Shown piece after piece: positions 53,979-63,103 of a DNA stretch of 64,000 nucleotides (positions within the stretch are counted from its first letter, which is position 1; every line of letters begins with the position of its first letter). This stretch comes from Achromobacter sp. B7. Its GTDB lineage: Bacteria > Pseudomonadota > Gammaproteobacteria > Burkholderiales > Burkholderiaceae_B. Where the stretch lies: positions 620,001-684,000 of the forward strand of contig NZ_CP032084.1 in NCBI RefSeq assembly GCF_003600685.1, in the 5' to 3' direction. The position numbers and the translations under genes are program-made. The notes below the pieces were generated by a model. The model had not been told where the DNA came from. It saw only the letters and a program-made list of their open reading frames with translations, and made no database searches.

Positions 53979-53996
53979 CGGTACAGTACCGGTACA
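53979..53996. promoter_or_regulatory. Direct repeats between the MocR gene and its divergent exporters
   Basis: CGGTACA occurs at 53979-53985 and 53990-53996, eleven bases apart, one helical turn, within CGGTACAGTACCGGTACA. The centre also forms the inverted repeat CGGTAC-A-GTACCG. MocR regulators such as GabR use direct repeats of this kind. Confidence 0.55.
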
Positions 53997-54037
53997 CTTT
54001 TGCATATCACTTTAATCACTGGCCTGGTCCAAATCCC

Positions 54038-55504
54038 ATGACAGTTGCTCCGCCTCCCCCTCCTGCCTCTTCCCTGCCCTGGATGCCAGTGCGTCAGGCC
54101 GACGCCTCGTTGGTCACGCAACTGGCCGATGGCCTGGCCCGCCGTATCGATGAACAGGGCTTGCGCCCGGGCACGCGCTTGCCTTCCATCCGCAAAATGG
54201 CCGAGCAGTCGGGCGTCAGCCGCTTCACCGTGGTGGAAGCCTATGACCGCTTGGTGGCACGCGGGCTGGTGCAGTCGCGACGCGGCGCGGGCTTCTTTGT
54301 GCGCGCACGCAGCGGCCCGCTGGCGGCGGTGGCCGCAGCGCCGGCCACGTCGCTGGCGCCGCCCGCGCGTATCGACATCGCCTGGTTATTGCGCAGCATG
54401 TTCCGCGAAACCAGTTCGCTGGGCATGCCGGGCGGGGCCGGTTTGCTGCCGGCTGACTGGCTGGACCCTGACATGGTGGCCGGCGCGGTGCGCGCGGTAG
54501 GTCGATCGGTGCGCGCGAATCTGGTCAGCTACGGGCACCCGCAAGGGTTCGCCCCGCTGCGCCAGCAGATCGCGGCGTCGCTGCAGAATGACGGCGTGCC
54601 CGCGCACCCCGAGCTGAATTTGCTGACCACGAACGGCGTCACGCACGGCCTGGACCTGATCGCCCGGCACTTCGTCAAACCGGGCGACACCGTATTGGTG
54701 GAAGACCCCGCGTGGTTCGTCATCTTTGGGCGCCTGGCGGCGTTTGGCGCGCGCCTGATCGGCGTGCCACGCGGGCCGGACGGCCCCGACATCGCGCAGC
54801 TGGAACAGCTTGCCGCCGAGCACAAGCCCAAGCTGTTCATCATCAACAGCGCCGTGCACAACCCCACCGGCCACACGCTGTCGGCCGGCGTGGCCTACGA
54901 CATCCTGCGCATCGCCGAACGGCACGATTTCGTCATCGTCGAAGACGACACCTACGGTGAGCTGCATCCCGGCGGCGCGATGAAGCTGGCGGTGCTGGAC
55001 CGGCTGAACCGCGTCATCCTGGTCAGCGGCTATTCCAAGATGCTGGCGGCCAGCCTGCGCGTCGGCTATGTGGCCGCCAACCCCGACATCCTGCAAAAGC
55101 TGGCCGACCTGAAAATGCTGGCCGGCCTGACGTCGCCGGAACTGGGTGAACGCGTGATCCACCGGGTGCTGATGGAAGGGCAATACCGCCGCCACATCGA
55201 GCGCGTGCGCGCCCGCGTGGACGAGGCTCGCCAGCGCTGCCTGAAAACGCTCTTGAAACTGGGCCTGACGGTGCCGCACGAACCGAACGCAGGCATGTTC
55301 GTCTGGGCCGATTGCGGCCGCGATAGCGAGGTGCTGGCGCGTGAAGCGGCTGACCAGGGGATGCTGCTGGCGCCGGGCACGCTGTTTTCCCCGTCCCAGG
55401 CGCCGTCCAAGATGCTGCGCTTTTCGGTGTCCATCGCGGACGACCGCCGGATCTGGACCCAATTGGAAAAACTGTTCGCTCAAAACGGCTCCTACAATCA
55501 ATAA
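54038..55504 (+). CDS. MocR/PdxR family regulator (GntR HTH fused to aminotransferase-like domain)
   Basis: Protein of 488 residues. The GntR-type winged HTH occupies residues 20-95 (GTRLPSIRKMAEQSGVSR), and a fold-type I aminotransferase-like domain fills residues 115-485 (NSAVHNPTGHTLS, VEDDTYGEL, and the PLP-lysine segment VSGYSKMLAASLRVGY). It uses PLP for sensing rather than catalysis in known relatives. It is divergent from the EamA-LysE operon and probably controls it in response to an amino compound. Confidence 0.93.
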   Translation: MTVAPPPPPASSLPWMPVRQADASLVTQLADGLARRIDEQGLRPGTRLPSIRKMAEQSGVSRFTVVEAYDRLVARGLVQSRRGAGFFVRARSGPLAAVAAAPATSLAPPARIDIAWLLRSMFRETSSLGMPGGAGLLPADWLDPDMVAGAVRAVGRSVRANLVSYGHPQGFAPLRQQIAASLQNDGVPAHPELNLLTTNGVTHGLDLIARHFVKPGDTVLVEDPAWFVIFGRLAAFGARLIGVPRGPDGPDIAQLEQLAAEHKPKLFIINSAVHNPTGHTLSAGVAYDILRIAERHDFVIVEDDTYGELHPGGAMKLAVLDRLNRVILVSGYSKMLAASLRVGYVAANPDILQKLADLKMLAGLTSPELGERVIHRVLMEGQYRRHIERVRARVDEARQRCLKTLLKLGLTVPHEPNAGMFVWADCGRDSEVLAREAADQGMLLAPGTLFSPSQAPSKMLRFSVSIADDRRIWTQLEKLFAQNGSYNQ

Positions 55505-55533
55505 TAGGCAGCTATCTATCTGAAGGAACCGCC

Positions 55534-55881
55534 ATGTCCGCACCCATCAAACCCCTGACCGACAATTTTGCCGTTGCGCCGCAGCTCGGCCCTGACGACA
55601 TGGCCGATGTCGCAGCCGCTGGCTACAAAAGCGTCATCATCAACCGCCCCGATTTCGAAGGCGGCCCCGATCAGCCCACGGCCGCCGACGTCTCCAAGGC
55701 CGCCGAAGCGGCCGGCCTGAAGATCGAATATCAGCCCGTGGTCGGCAGCGCCATGACGGTGTCCGACGTGGTCCGATTCGCCGAATTGCTCAAGACGCTG
55801 CCCGGTCCCGTGCTGGCCTACTGCCGCACCGGTACGCGCTGCACCAACTTGTACGCCGCCGCGCAGCAGCTGGGCAGCTGA
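55534..55881 (+). CDS. Beta-lactamase hydrolase-like protein / sulfur transferase domain (DUF442)
   Basis: Protein of 115 residues of the TIGR01244-type family, a dual-specificity-phosphatase-like fold. The active loop is AYCRTGTRC, with the cysteine and arginine of the family, and GYKSVIINRPDFEGGPDQP is the other conserved stretch. The family is often linked with sulfide-handling genes, but none are nearby. ATG 55534 is preceded by AAGGAA. It follows the MocR gene by 29 bases. Confidence 0.88.
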   Translation: MSAPIKPLTDNFAVAPQLGPDDMADVAAAGYKSVIINRPDFEGGPDQPTAADVSKAAEAAGLKIEYQPVVGSAMTVSDVVRFAELLKTLPGPVLAYCRTGTRCTNLYAAAQQLGS

Positions 55882-55889
55882 ACCCAATC

Positions 55890-55903
55890 TTGACGTGCAT
55901 CAA
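55890..55903 (+). promoter_or_regulatory. FNR/ANR-type box upstream of the universal stress gene
   Basis: TTGACGTGCATCAA matches TTGAT-N4-ATCAA at nine of ten positions. A TAGCAT at 55946-55951 could be the -10, giving a start near 55958 and putting the box at about -61.5, a position used by FNR as a class I activator. Confidence 0.6.
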
Positions 55904-55981
55904 TGTCGCCGGGTTCCGTTGATGTGAACCAGGCGCCTTTTCCAGTAGCATAAAGATTCCTCTCAAACAGGAGCAGGCAAG

Positions 55982-56446
55982 ATGTTCAAGAAGATCCTGA
56001 TTCCCACCGACGGTTCGCCGCTGTCGGCCCAAGCCGCCAACGCGGGCATTTCGTTCGCCCGTTCGGTTGGCGCCGAAGTCGTCGCGCTGTACGTGACCCA
56101 GCCGTTCGCTGCCACCATCGGTTTCGACGGCATGGCCGCTGCGTACGCCATTACCGACGAAGACTACGAGAAGGCATCGGCCGAGCAAGCCGACAAGTAC
56201 CTCAAGCAGATCACCGACCGCGCCGACACCGCCGGCGTCAAGTCCGAGGCGCGCGCCGTCTCCAACTTCAACGTTGCCGACGGCATCGTGCAAGCGGCGA
56301 CCGACGCCGGTTGCGACCTGATCTTCATTGGCAGCCACGGCCGTAGCGGCCTGTCGCGCCTGCTGCTGGGCAGTGTCACGGCCAAGGTGCTGTCGCTGGC
56401 CACCACCGCCGTGCTGGTGTACCGCGTCAAGGAAGAAAAGAAGTAA
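55982..56446 (+). CDS. Universal stress protein (UspA family)
   Basis: Protein of 154 residues with the Usp fold. It begins MFKKILIPTDGSPLSAQAAN and carries the ATP-binding pattern GSHGRSGLSRLLLGSVT, so it is likely of the nucleotide-binding branch. Cytoplasmic. Monocistronic, between an FNR-type box and a strong terminator, which suggests induction at low oxygen. ATG 55982 follows AGGAG. Confidence 0.94.
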   Translation: MFKKILIPTDGSPLSAQAANAGISFARSVGAEVVALYVTQPFAATIGFDGMAAAYAITDEDYEKASAEQADKYLKQITDRADTAGVKSEARAVSNFNVADGIVQAATDAGCDLIFIGSHGRSGLSRLLLGSVTAKVLSLATTAVLVYRVKEEKK

Positions 56447-56503
56447 GCGCGTTGCGGATAGCGCGCGCTTGTTTCTCGCCGCCGCGTCCTGCGCGGCGCG
56501 CCG

Positions 56504-56534
56504 AAGCCCCTCTACTACCCGAGGGGCTTTTTTT
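56504..56534 (+). terminator. Terminator after the universal stress gene
   Basis: AAGCCCCTC pairs with GAGGGGCTT around an eight-base loop and is followed by a run of T residues. Confidence 0.9.
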
Positions 56535-56619
56535 GTGCACGCAGGCAACGAAGGCGGGGCCGCGATGAGCGGGTGTCCCCGGACGAATCGTGAATCCTTA
56601 TCGCGCGTAGTGGCAAAGC

Positions 56620-56647
56620 TTGAAAGTTGACGCGCCGCGCGTAATAT
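56620..56647 (+). promoter_or_regulatory. Promoter of fusA2
   Basis: TTGAAA (56620-56625) and TAATAT (56642-56647) are 16 bases apart. They lie within the 320-base gap between the universal stress gene's end and fusA2, which otherwise holds only a terminator. Confidence 0.55.
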
Positions 56648-56767
56648 TTACGCATCAGCGCGGGCGCGGTTACGCATTACCCCTACGAAACGCGGCATGG
56701 CGCCCGCCGCGGCAGCGCCCGGTCGGGCTTGCCGTACTGCCCAGTGGTTCCCTGCAAGGAAGAGGCC

Positions 56768-58879
56768 ATGACCCGCAAGACGCGTATCGAGCTTTACCGC
56801 AATATCGGCATCAGCGCCCATATCGATGCGGGCAAAACGACGACCACCGAGCGCATCCTCTTCTATACCGGCATCACGCACAAAATCGGCGAAGTCCATG
56901 ACGGCGCCGCCGTGATGGACTGGATGGAACAAGAGCAGGAACGCGGCATCACCATCACATCGGCTGCCACCACCGCCTTCTGGAAGGGCATGGCCGGCAA
57001 TTATCCCGAACACCGCATCAACATCATCGACACGCCGGGCCACGTGGACTTCACCATCGAGGTGGAACGGTCCATGCGCGTGCTGGACGGCGCCGTCATG
57101 GTTTATGACGCAGTGGGCGGCGTGCAGCCGCAGTCGGAAACGGTCTGGCGTCAGGCCAACAAGTACAAGGTGCCGCGCCTGGCCTTCGTGAACAAGATGG
57201 ATCGCGTGGGCGCGGATTTCCTGCGCGTGCAACGCCAGATCGCCGAACGCTTGAAAGGCGATGCGGTGCCGATCCAGCTGCCCGTGGGCGCCGAAGACCA
57301 CTTCGAAGGCGTGATCGACCTGGTCAAGATGAAGGCCATCATCTGGGACGACGCCAGCCAGGGCGTGAAGTTCCAGTACGAAGACATCCCGCAGGCCATG
57401 CAGGCCGAGGCGCAGAAGTGGCACGACAAGATGGTCGAGAAGGCGGCCGAGGCCAATGAGACGCTGCTTGAAAAATACCTGTCCGGCGAGACCCTGACCG
57501 AAGAGGAAATCAAGCAGGGCCTGCGCGCGCGCACCATCGCCAACGAAATCGTGCCCATGCTCTGTGGCAGCGCCTTCAAGAACAAGGGCGTGCAGGCCAT
57601 GCTGGACGCCGTGATCGACTACATGCCGTCGCCGGTGGATGTGCCCGCCATCAAGGGGCACGACGAGCGCGACCGTGAAATTGAACGCCATCCGGCTGAT
57701 AACGAGCCGTTCTCGGCGCTGGCCTTCAAGATCATGACGGACCCGTTCGTCGGCCAACTGGTGTTCTTCCGCGTGTATTCGGGCGTGGTGAAGTCGGGCG
57801 ACTCGGTCTACAACCCCATCAAGGGCAAGAAAGAACGCCTGGGCCGCATCTTGCAGATGCACGCCAACGAGCGGCGCGAAATCACCGAGGTGTACGCCGG
57901 CGACATCGCGGCGGCGGTGGGCATCAAGGACGTGACCACGGGCGACACGCTTAGCGATCCGGCCCACATCATCGTGCTGGAACGCATGGTCTTTCCCGAA
58001 CCTGTGATTTCGCAGGCGGTGGAACCCAAGACCAAGGCCGACCAGGAAAAGATGGGCATCGCCCTGAACCGGCTGGCGCAGGAAGACCCGTCGTTTCGCG
58101 TGCGCACCGACGAAGAATCTGGCCAGACCATCATTTCGGGCATGGGCGAACTGCACCTGGAAATTCTGGTTGATCGCATGAAACGCGAGTTCAACGTGGA
58201 AGCCACCGTGGGCAAGCCGCAGGTGGCTTACCGCGAAACCATCCGCAAGGCCTGCAACGAAGTCGAAGGCAAGTTCGTCAAGCAGTCGGGCGGGCGCGGC
58301 CAGTACGGCCACGTGGTGTTGAAGCTTGAACCGCAGGAACCCGGCAAGGGCTACGAGTTTGTCGACGCCATCAAGGGCGGCGTGGTGCCGCGCGAATTCA
58401 TCCCGGCAGTCGACAAGGGCATCCGCGAATCGCTCAATGCCGGCGTGCTGGCGGGCTACCCCGTCGTGGACGTCAAGGCAACGCTGTTCTTCGGGTCGTA
58501 CCACGACGTGGACTCGAACGAGAACGCGTTCAAGATGGCGGGCTCGATGGCGTTCAAGGAAGGCATGCGCCGTGCGGACCCGGTGCTGCTGGAACCCATG
58601 ATGCAGGTCGAGGTGGAGACGCCCGAGGACTTCACCGGCAACGTGATGGGCGATCTGTCCTCGCGGCGCGGCATGGTGCAGGGCATGGAAGACATCGCGG
58701 GCGGGGGCGGCAAGGTGGTGCGCGCCGAGGTCCCGCTGGCCGAGATGTTTGGGTATTCCACGTCATTGCGTTCGCTGACGCAGGGGCGAGCCACCTACAC
58801 GATGGAGTTCAAGCACTACGCCGAAGCACCGCGCCAGGTAGCGCAGGAGATCATCGCGGCCCAGGGCGCCGGCCGCTGA
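56768..58879 (+). CDS. fusA2: Elongation factor G, stand-alone second copy
   Basis: Translational GTPase of 703 residues with all EF-G domains. G motifs are intact: AHIDAGKT at 17-24, DTPGH and NKMD. The effector region [14 protein letters not shown] and domain IV ([13 protein letters not shown]) are present. ATG 56768 is preceded by AAGGAAGAGG. It lacks the rpsL-rpsG-tuf neighbours of the str operon, so it is probably an additional copy; the main fusA should lie elsewhere. Whether it serves translocation or ribosome recycling cannot be told here. Confidence 0.88.
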   Translation: MTRKTRIELYRNIGISAHIDAGKTTTTERILFYTGITHKIGEVHDGAAVMDWMEQEQERGITITSAATTAFWKGMAGNYPEHRINIIDTPGHVDFTIEVERSMRVLDGAVMVYDAVGGVQPQSETVWRQANKYKVPRLAFVNKMDRVGADFLRVQRQIAERLKGDAVPIQLPVGAEDHFEGVIDLVKMKAIIWDDASQGVKFQYEDIPQAMQAEAQKWHDKMVEKAAEANETLLEKYLSGETLTEEEIKQGLRARTIANEIVPMLCGSAFKNKGVQAMLDAVIDYMPSPVDVPAIKGHDERDREIERHPADNEPFSALAFKIMTDPFVGQLVFFRVYSGVVKSGDSVYNPIKGKKERLGRILQMHANERREITEVYAGDIAAAVGIKDVTTGDTLSDPAHIIVLERMVFPEPVISQAVEPKTKADQEKMGIALNRLAQEDPSFRVRTDEESGQTIISGMGELHLEILVDRMKREFNVEATVGKPQVAYRETIRKACNEVEGKFVKQSGGRGQYGHVVLKLEPQEPGKGYEFVDAIKGGVVPREFIPAVDKGIRESLNAGVLAGYPVVDVKATLFFGSYHDVDSNENAFKMAGSMAFKEGMRRADPVLLEPMMQVEVETPEDFTGNVMGDLSSRRGMVQGMEDIAGGGGKVVRAEVPLAEMFGYSTSLRSLTQGRATYTMEFKHYAEAPRQVAQEIIAAQGAGR

Positions 58880-58972
58880 CGCGGACGGGGCGACGCGCGC
58901 AGGGGCGTGGCGCGCGCCCGGGGCGTTGGTTTTGCGCCGGCCAAACCAGGCCGGCGCGAACGGCTGCCGCTT

Positions 58973-59791
58973 TCAGCCGCCGATGAATTCCTGAATGGCG
59001 TTGTTGAACACGCGCGGGTTGCCCAGGTTCATGCCATGGGACGAGCCCACCACCGTTACGCGGTGCGCGTGCGGCAGCCATTCGGACAAGGCGTCCAGGA
59101 CAGCCGGATAGGGGGCGGGGCTTAACGCCCCACCGATCAGCAGCGTGGGCATCTTCAGGGTGCCGATCTGCTGTGGCGTCAGCGCTTCCGGCCTTTCGTC
59201 GGCCTGGCCAAACAGCGTGCCGACGTTGTCGCGCACCATCTCCTTGAACCACGGCACCATGCGCTGCCACGTGTTCGGCCCCGTCACGGTGTCCACGAAC
59301 AGGGCCAGCCCTTCTTCGACGTCGCCTTGGCGGATCAGCGCCAAGGCGCGTTGCCGAAAGCCGCCGCGCGCATCGTCGCCGCCGGGCAGGGGCAAGCCGG
59401 GGTCGGCCAGCGTCAGGCTGCGCACCGCGTCGGGCATGGCCAATGCCGCTTCCAGCGCGACGCGGCCGCCGCGCGAATGGCCCACCAGATGGGCGGGGCC
59501 GCCCGCCACGGTGTCGATAAATTCCAGCACGTCGGCGGCGTGTTGCTCAATCGAAAAGCCGTCGCCTTCACCGTCCCAGCTTTCCGGCCAATAGCGGCGC
59601 AGACATACCGCCAGCACGCGAAACGAGTTGCCCAGCGGTGCCATTTGCGACTTCCAGTAGCGGCAGTCGGACAGCGACCCGTGCACCAGCACCAGCGGCA
59701 CGCCGCTGCCGTACTCGGTGTAGGACATGGCGTAGCCGCCGATCAAGGCGGTTTGCAGCGGAAGAACGGGTTCGGAACGCATGAGGGGCAT
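58973..59791 (-). CDS. Alpha/beta fold hydrolase
   Basis: Cytoplasmic protein of 272 residues with the hydrolase fold: oxyanion loop VLVHGSLSD, nucleophile serine in GHSRGGR, and histidine in GSSHGMN near the end. The acid residue is less obvious. No signal peptide. Start ATG 59791 or 59782; neither has a strong ribosome site. It is convergent with fusA2 and divergent from the YbaK-like gene. Substrate unknown. Confidence 0.85.
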   Translation of the reverse strand: MPLMRSEPVLPLQTALIGGYAMSYTEYGSGVPLVLVHGSLSDCRYWKSQMAPLGNSFRVLAVCLRRYWPESWDGEGDGFSIEQHAADVLEFIDTVAGGPAHLVGHSRGGRVALEAALAMPDAVRSLTLADPGLPLPGGDDARGGFRQRALALIRQGDVEEGLALFVDTVTGPNTWQRMVPWFKEMVRDNVGTLFGQADERPEALTPQQIGTLKMPTLLIGGALSPAPYPAVLDALSEWLPHAHRVTVVGSSHGMNLGNPRVFNNAIQEFIGG

Positions 59792-59968
59792 AAACGGAAA
59801 AGCCAGGTCCGCATTCTAGCGTGGGCCGTGGCAAGGTCCCGCGCCAACGTCCGGCTACGCGCTGGAACGCCCGTGCACGCCCCGGGGGCGCCGCTGATAA
59901 ACTCGTCATCGGCATTGAACAAGGCAGCGTCCGCAGCGCTGCCGCCCGTCTTTCATGGAGTCCGCACG

Positions 59969-60466
59969 ATGTCCCCCGAATCGCTTGCCGCGTTGCCCGA
60001 ATCCGCCCAGCGTGTTGCCCGCTTGTTATTGGAAATCGGCCATGACAAGCCGGTGGTGGTCCTGCCGCAATCCGGCAGGACGTCGGCCGAGGCGGCGCAG
60101 GGCCTGGGTTGCGAGGTGGCGCAGATTGCCAAGTCCATCATTTTCCGACGCGCGTCCGACAACGCGCCGGTGCTGGTCATCGCCAGCGGCGCTAATCGCG
60201 TGGACGAAGCGAAGGTGGCCGAACAGGTCGGCGCGTTGGCCAAGGCCGATGCCAAGTTCGTTCGCGACATGACGGGCTACGCCATTGGCGGCGTGTGCCC
60301 CATCGGGCATGCCGTCAAGCCGGTCATGCTGCTGGACGCGGATTTATTCAATTACGACAGCCTCTGGGCCGCCGCCGGCCACCCGCACGCCGTCTTCAAC
60401 CTGACGCCCAAGCAGCTCGCCGACATGACGGGCGCGCCGGTGGTCGATGTGGCCCAACGCGCCTGA
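59969..60466 (+). CDS. YbaK/EbsC family aminoacyl-tRNA deacylase-like protein
   Basis: Protein of 165 residues in the YbaK fold, whose members hydrolyse mischarged tRNAs such as Cys-tRNA-Pro. Motifs include AQIAKSIIFRRA with the conserved lysine, and GYAIGGVCPIGHA, the glycine loop of the site. ATG 59969 is preceded by GGAG at nine bases; a longer in-frame stretch upstream is unsupported. The gene ends near and convergent with the ABC ATPase gene. Confidence 0.9.
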   Translation: MSPESLAALPESAQRVARLLLEIGHDKPVVVLPQSGRTSAEAAQGLGCEVAQIAKSIIFRRASDNAPVLVIASGANRVDEAKVAEQVGALAKADAKFVRDMTGYAIGGVCPIGHAVKPVMLLDADLFNYDSLWAAAGHPHAVFNLTPKQLADMTGAPVVDVAQRA

Positions 60467-60492
60467 GCGCGCCTGAACGCGTCCACGGCGGG

Positions 60493-61290
60493 CTAACGGG
60501 GGCGTTCGTTAAGCCCGTCGATCAGCACCTGGCGTAGCCCGCGCGAACACGCTTCGACACGGCCTTGCACGCCATACACCGCCGCCAGGGATTCGGGCGT
60601 GATCACGTCGGCAGGCGCGCCTTGCGCGTGCAGTCGTCCGTGCTGGATCATCACCGCGCGATCTGCGTGCTGCAAAGCCACGTTCAGGTCGTGCAGCACG
60701 ATAACGCTGATCAGCCCGTGATCCTGGGTTTCTTGTTTGAGCAGCCGCATCACGTGAAACTGGTAATTCAGGTCCAGCGCGGACAGGGGCTCGTCCAGCA
60801 GCAGAACGCGCGGCTGGCGGATCAGCGCTTGCGCCAATCCCACCAGTTGCTTCTGCCCACCCGACAGCGCGTCCAGGTAATGCAGCGCAAGGTGGGCTAT
60901 GCCCAGCCGCGCCAGCAGGCGGTCGATATCCGACAATTGCAGCGGCGGCGCCAGGGCATCGCGGCTGGCCCTGGCCGCCACCAGCACCGATTCAAACACC
61001 CGCAGGTGCACGGCGGCCGGCAGGCTTTGCGGCAGATACACCATGTGACGGGCGCGTTCGCCCACGCCCAGGCGGGTCATGTCCTGGCCATCCAGCATGA
61101 CGCTGCCGCCGCGAGTGCGAACCAAGCCGGCCAGCGCTTTAAGCAGGGTGGACTTGCCGCTGCCGTTCGGCCCGAGCAGGGCGGTGACTTCGCCCGCCAC
61201 CAGCGACGGGATGGACAGCCCATGCAGGACGTCCTCGCGGCCATAGCCCGCGTTCAGATCGTGTAAGTCCAGGGCAGCGTGCCGCGTCAT
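60493..61290 (-). CDS. ABC transporter ATP-binding protein (FecE/BtuD type)
   Basis: Cytoplasmic ATPase of 265 residues. Walker A GPNGSGKST, signature LSGGQKQLVGLAQALI and Walker B VLLLDEPLSALD are intact. Sequence type is that of iron-siderophore, haem or cobalamin importers. It overlaps the permease gene by four bases (ATGA). No binding protein or TonB receptor gene is in the window, so its receptor must lie elsewhere. Confidence 0.93.
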   Translation of the reverse strand: MTRHAALDLHDLNAGYGREDVLHGLSIPSLVAGEVTALLGPNGSGKSTLLKALAGLVRTRGGSVMLDGQDMTRLGVGERARHMVYLPQSLPAAVHLRVFESVLVAARASRDALAPPLQLSDIDRLLARLGIAHLALHYLDALSGGQKQLVGLAQALIRQPRVLLLDEPLSALDLNYQFHVMRLLKQETQDHGLISVIVLHDLNVALQHADRAVMIQHGRLHAQGAPADVITPESLAAVYGVQGRVEACSRGLRQVLIDGLNERPR

Positions 61291-62330
61291 GGCAGTTGTC
61301 GGCGCAACACGACCGCCACGAAAAAAGGAATGCCGACCAGCGCCGTCACAATGCCAACCGGCACGACGACGCCTGGCATCAGGTTTTTGGAAACGACGGA
61401 AGCCAGCGACAGAATCAGCCCGCCCACCAGCGCGCTGCCGGGCAGGTAAAAGCGGTGATCTTCGCCGAACAGCCGGCGTGCGATGTGCGGCGCGACCAGG
61501 CCGATGAAACCAATGGTGCCCACGAATGCCACCGCCAGCGCAGACAGCAGGCTGACACGCGCCAGCGCGGCAACCCGGACGCGGCGTACGTCCACGCCAA
61601 AGCTGGCCGCGCGATCTTCACCTAGCCGCAGCGCCGTCAGTTTCCACGACTGGCGCATTGCCAGGGGCATGGCCACGGCGATGGCCAGGGCCAGCACGCC
61701 GGCCGTTGTCCAGTTGGAGCGGGACAGGCTGCCCATGGTCCAGAAGACCAGGCTTTGCAGGGCCTCGGCGCTGGCCAGGAATTGCACCAGCGACACCAGG
61801 GCGTTGAACGAGAACACCATGGCGATGCCGAACAGCACCACCCCCGAGGTGTTCATGCCGCTCCAGCGCGCCACGACGTCCAGCAACAAAGCCGCAAACA
61901 TCGCAAACAGAAAAGCGTTGCCGGCGATCAGCCAGGCGTCCGGAATGCCGGGCACGCCAAGCTGCAACACGATGGCCAGCGACGCGCCGAACGCCGCGGC
62001 AGACGAGACGCCCAGCGTGAAAGGGCTGGCCAGCGGGTTGTTCAAGATGGTCTGCATTTCGGCCCCGGCCAAACCCAGCGCCATGCCGACCAGCGCGGCC
62101 ATCAGCGCGGAGGGCAGGCGTATGTCCCAGACAATGACGCGTACCGTCGCATCCGCCGACGCGGGCGTGGTCAGGGTCAGCCATAGCTCGCGCCATGGCA
62201 GGCCCGACGGGCCGATGGTGAAGTCAATCAGCAGCGCAATGAAAATCGCCGCCAGCAGCAGGGCGATAAGCCCCGCGCGGCGGCGCACGATGCGCCGATA
62301 GGCGCTGACCGCGCTTGCGGCGTTTGGCAT
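61287..62330 (-). CDS. FecCD family ABC transporter permease
   Basis: Inner-membrane protein of 347 residues with nine to ten membrane segments. FecCD hallmarks are visible: RLPSALMAALVGMALGLAGA with QTILNNPLASPFTLGVSS after it, and FVGLVAPHIAR-like FIGLVAPHIARRLFGEDHR. It transports an iron chelate or cobalamin-like ligand. ATG 62330 overlaps the cpoB stop by one base (TAATG), so the transporter is attached to the tol-pal operon end. Confidence 0.92.
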   Translation of the reverse strand: MPNAASAVSAYRRIVRRRAGLIALLLAAIFIALLIDFTIGPSGLPWRELWLTLTTPASADATVRVIVWDIRLPSALMAALVGMALGLAGAEMQTILNNPLASPFTLGVSSAAAFGASLAIVLQLGVPGIPDAWLIAGNAFLFAMFAALLLDVVARWSGMNTSGVVLFGIAMVFSFNALVSLVQFLASAEALQSLVFWTMGSLSRSNWTTAGVLALAIAVAMPLAMRQSWKLTALRLGEDRAASFGVDVRRVRVAALARVSLLSALAVAFVGTIGFIGLVAPHIARRLFGEDHRFYLPGSALVGGLILSLASVVSKNLMPGVVVPVGIVTALVGIPFFVAVVLRRQLP

Positions 62331-63016
62331 TACTGCAGCAGTTGGAGGCGGCTCTTGGCCGTGCTGGCGGCTTGGGCGTTGGGGTAGTCGCGCACGATGC
62401 GTTGCAAGGTGGCCTTGGCGCCCGCGCGGTTGTTCAGTTCGATCTGACCGCCCGCGATGATGAGCAAGGCGTCAGGGGCGCGCGCGTTGTCGGGCGACTT
62501 CTGGACCATGGCGGTCAACTGTTCGATGGCGCCCTTGAAGTCTTTCATGCCGTAGCGGCTGCTTCCCAGGTAGAACTGCGCGCTGGGGGCCAGTTGGCTG
62601 TTCGGGTACAGGGCCGTGAAAGCGGCCAGCGATTCGGCGGCTTCTTTGTATTGGCCCTTGCGGAACAGGTCCATGGCGCCGTCATAGGCGGCTTGTTCCT
62701 GCGGATCGCCGGCGGCGGTGCCCGGCGGGTTGGTGCCGCTGGGGGCGCCCGGCTTGGCGCTGGGCTGCTGGCGCGACACCAATTCGAGCTGGTCGCGCAG
62801 TTGGGCGACCTCTTGCTGCAGGGATTGAATCTGATCAGCCAGTTGCAGCTTGGCCCGTTGGCTTTGCTCGTTCTGCTGCTGCACCTGCTGGCGCAAATCC
62901 AGGATGGCCTTGCGGGCCTCATCGTCGGAAAAAGCGTGGGCGGGCGCCGCCAATGCCGCAAGCACAAGGCCGGAGGCCACAATCAGAGGACGCAGGGACA
63001 GAACTTTATCGCGCAT
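62330..63016 (-). CDS. cpoB: Cell division coordinator CpoB (YbgF)
   Basis: Periplasmic protein of 228 residues that links peptidoglycan synthesis with Tol-Pal function. The signal peptide ends APAHAF; a coiled coil rich in Gln and Leu covers residues about 35-82, a Pro/Gly linker follows, and TPR repeats (YDGAMDLFRKGQYKEAAESL and on) fill the C-terminus. ATG 63016 with GGGA upstream. It lies behind pal, as in most proteobacteria, but a terminator-like hairpin stands between. Confidence 0.94.
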   Translation of the reverse strand: MRDKVLSLRPLIVASGLVLAALAAPAHAFSDDEARKAILDLRQQVQQQNEQSQRAKLQLADQIQSLQQEVAQLRDQLELVSRQQPSAKPGAPSGTNPPGTAAGDPQEQAAYDGAMDLFRKGQYKEAAESLAAFTALYPNSQLAPSAQFYLGSSRYGMKDFKGAIEQLTAMVQKSPDNARAPDALLIIAGGQIELNNRAGAKATLQRIVRDYPNAQAASTAKSRLQLLQ

Positions 63017-63041
63017 GAATATTCCCGGGTATAAAAACAAA

Positions 63042-63071
63042 CGTCGGGACGGCCGGCTGACCGTCCCGACG
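63042..63071 (-). terminator. Terminator-like hairpin between pal and cpoB
   Basis: CGTCGGGACGG and CCGTCCCGACG form a perfect 11-bp stem around eight bases. On the minus strand TTTGTTTTTA follows, so it looks like a Rho-independent (perhaps leaky) terminator that lowers expression of cpoB and the transporter relative to pal. Confidence 0.7.
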
Positions 63072-63103
63072 CGTGGTAGGGCTCTTTGACTTAAGCGAAA
63101 AGC

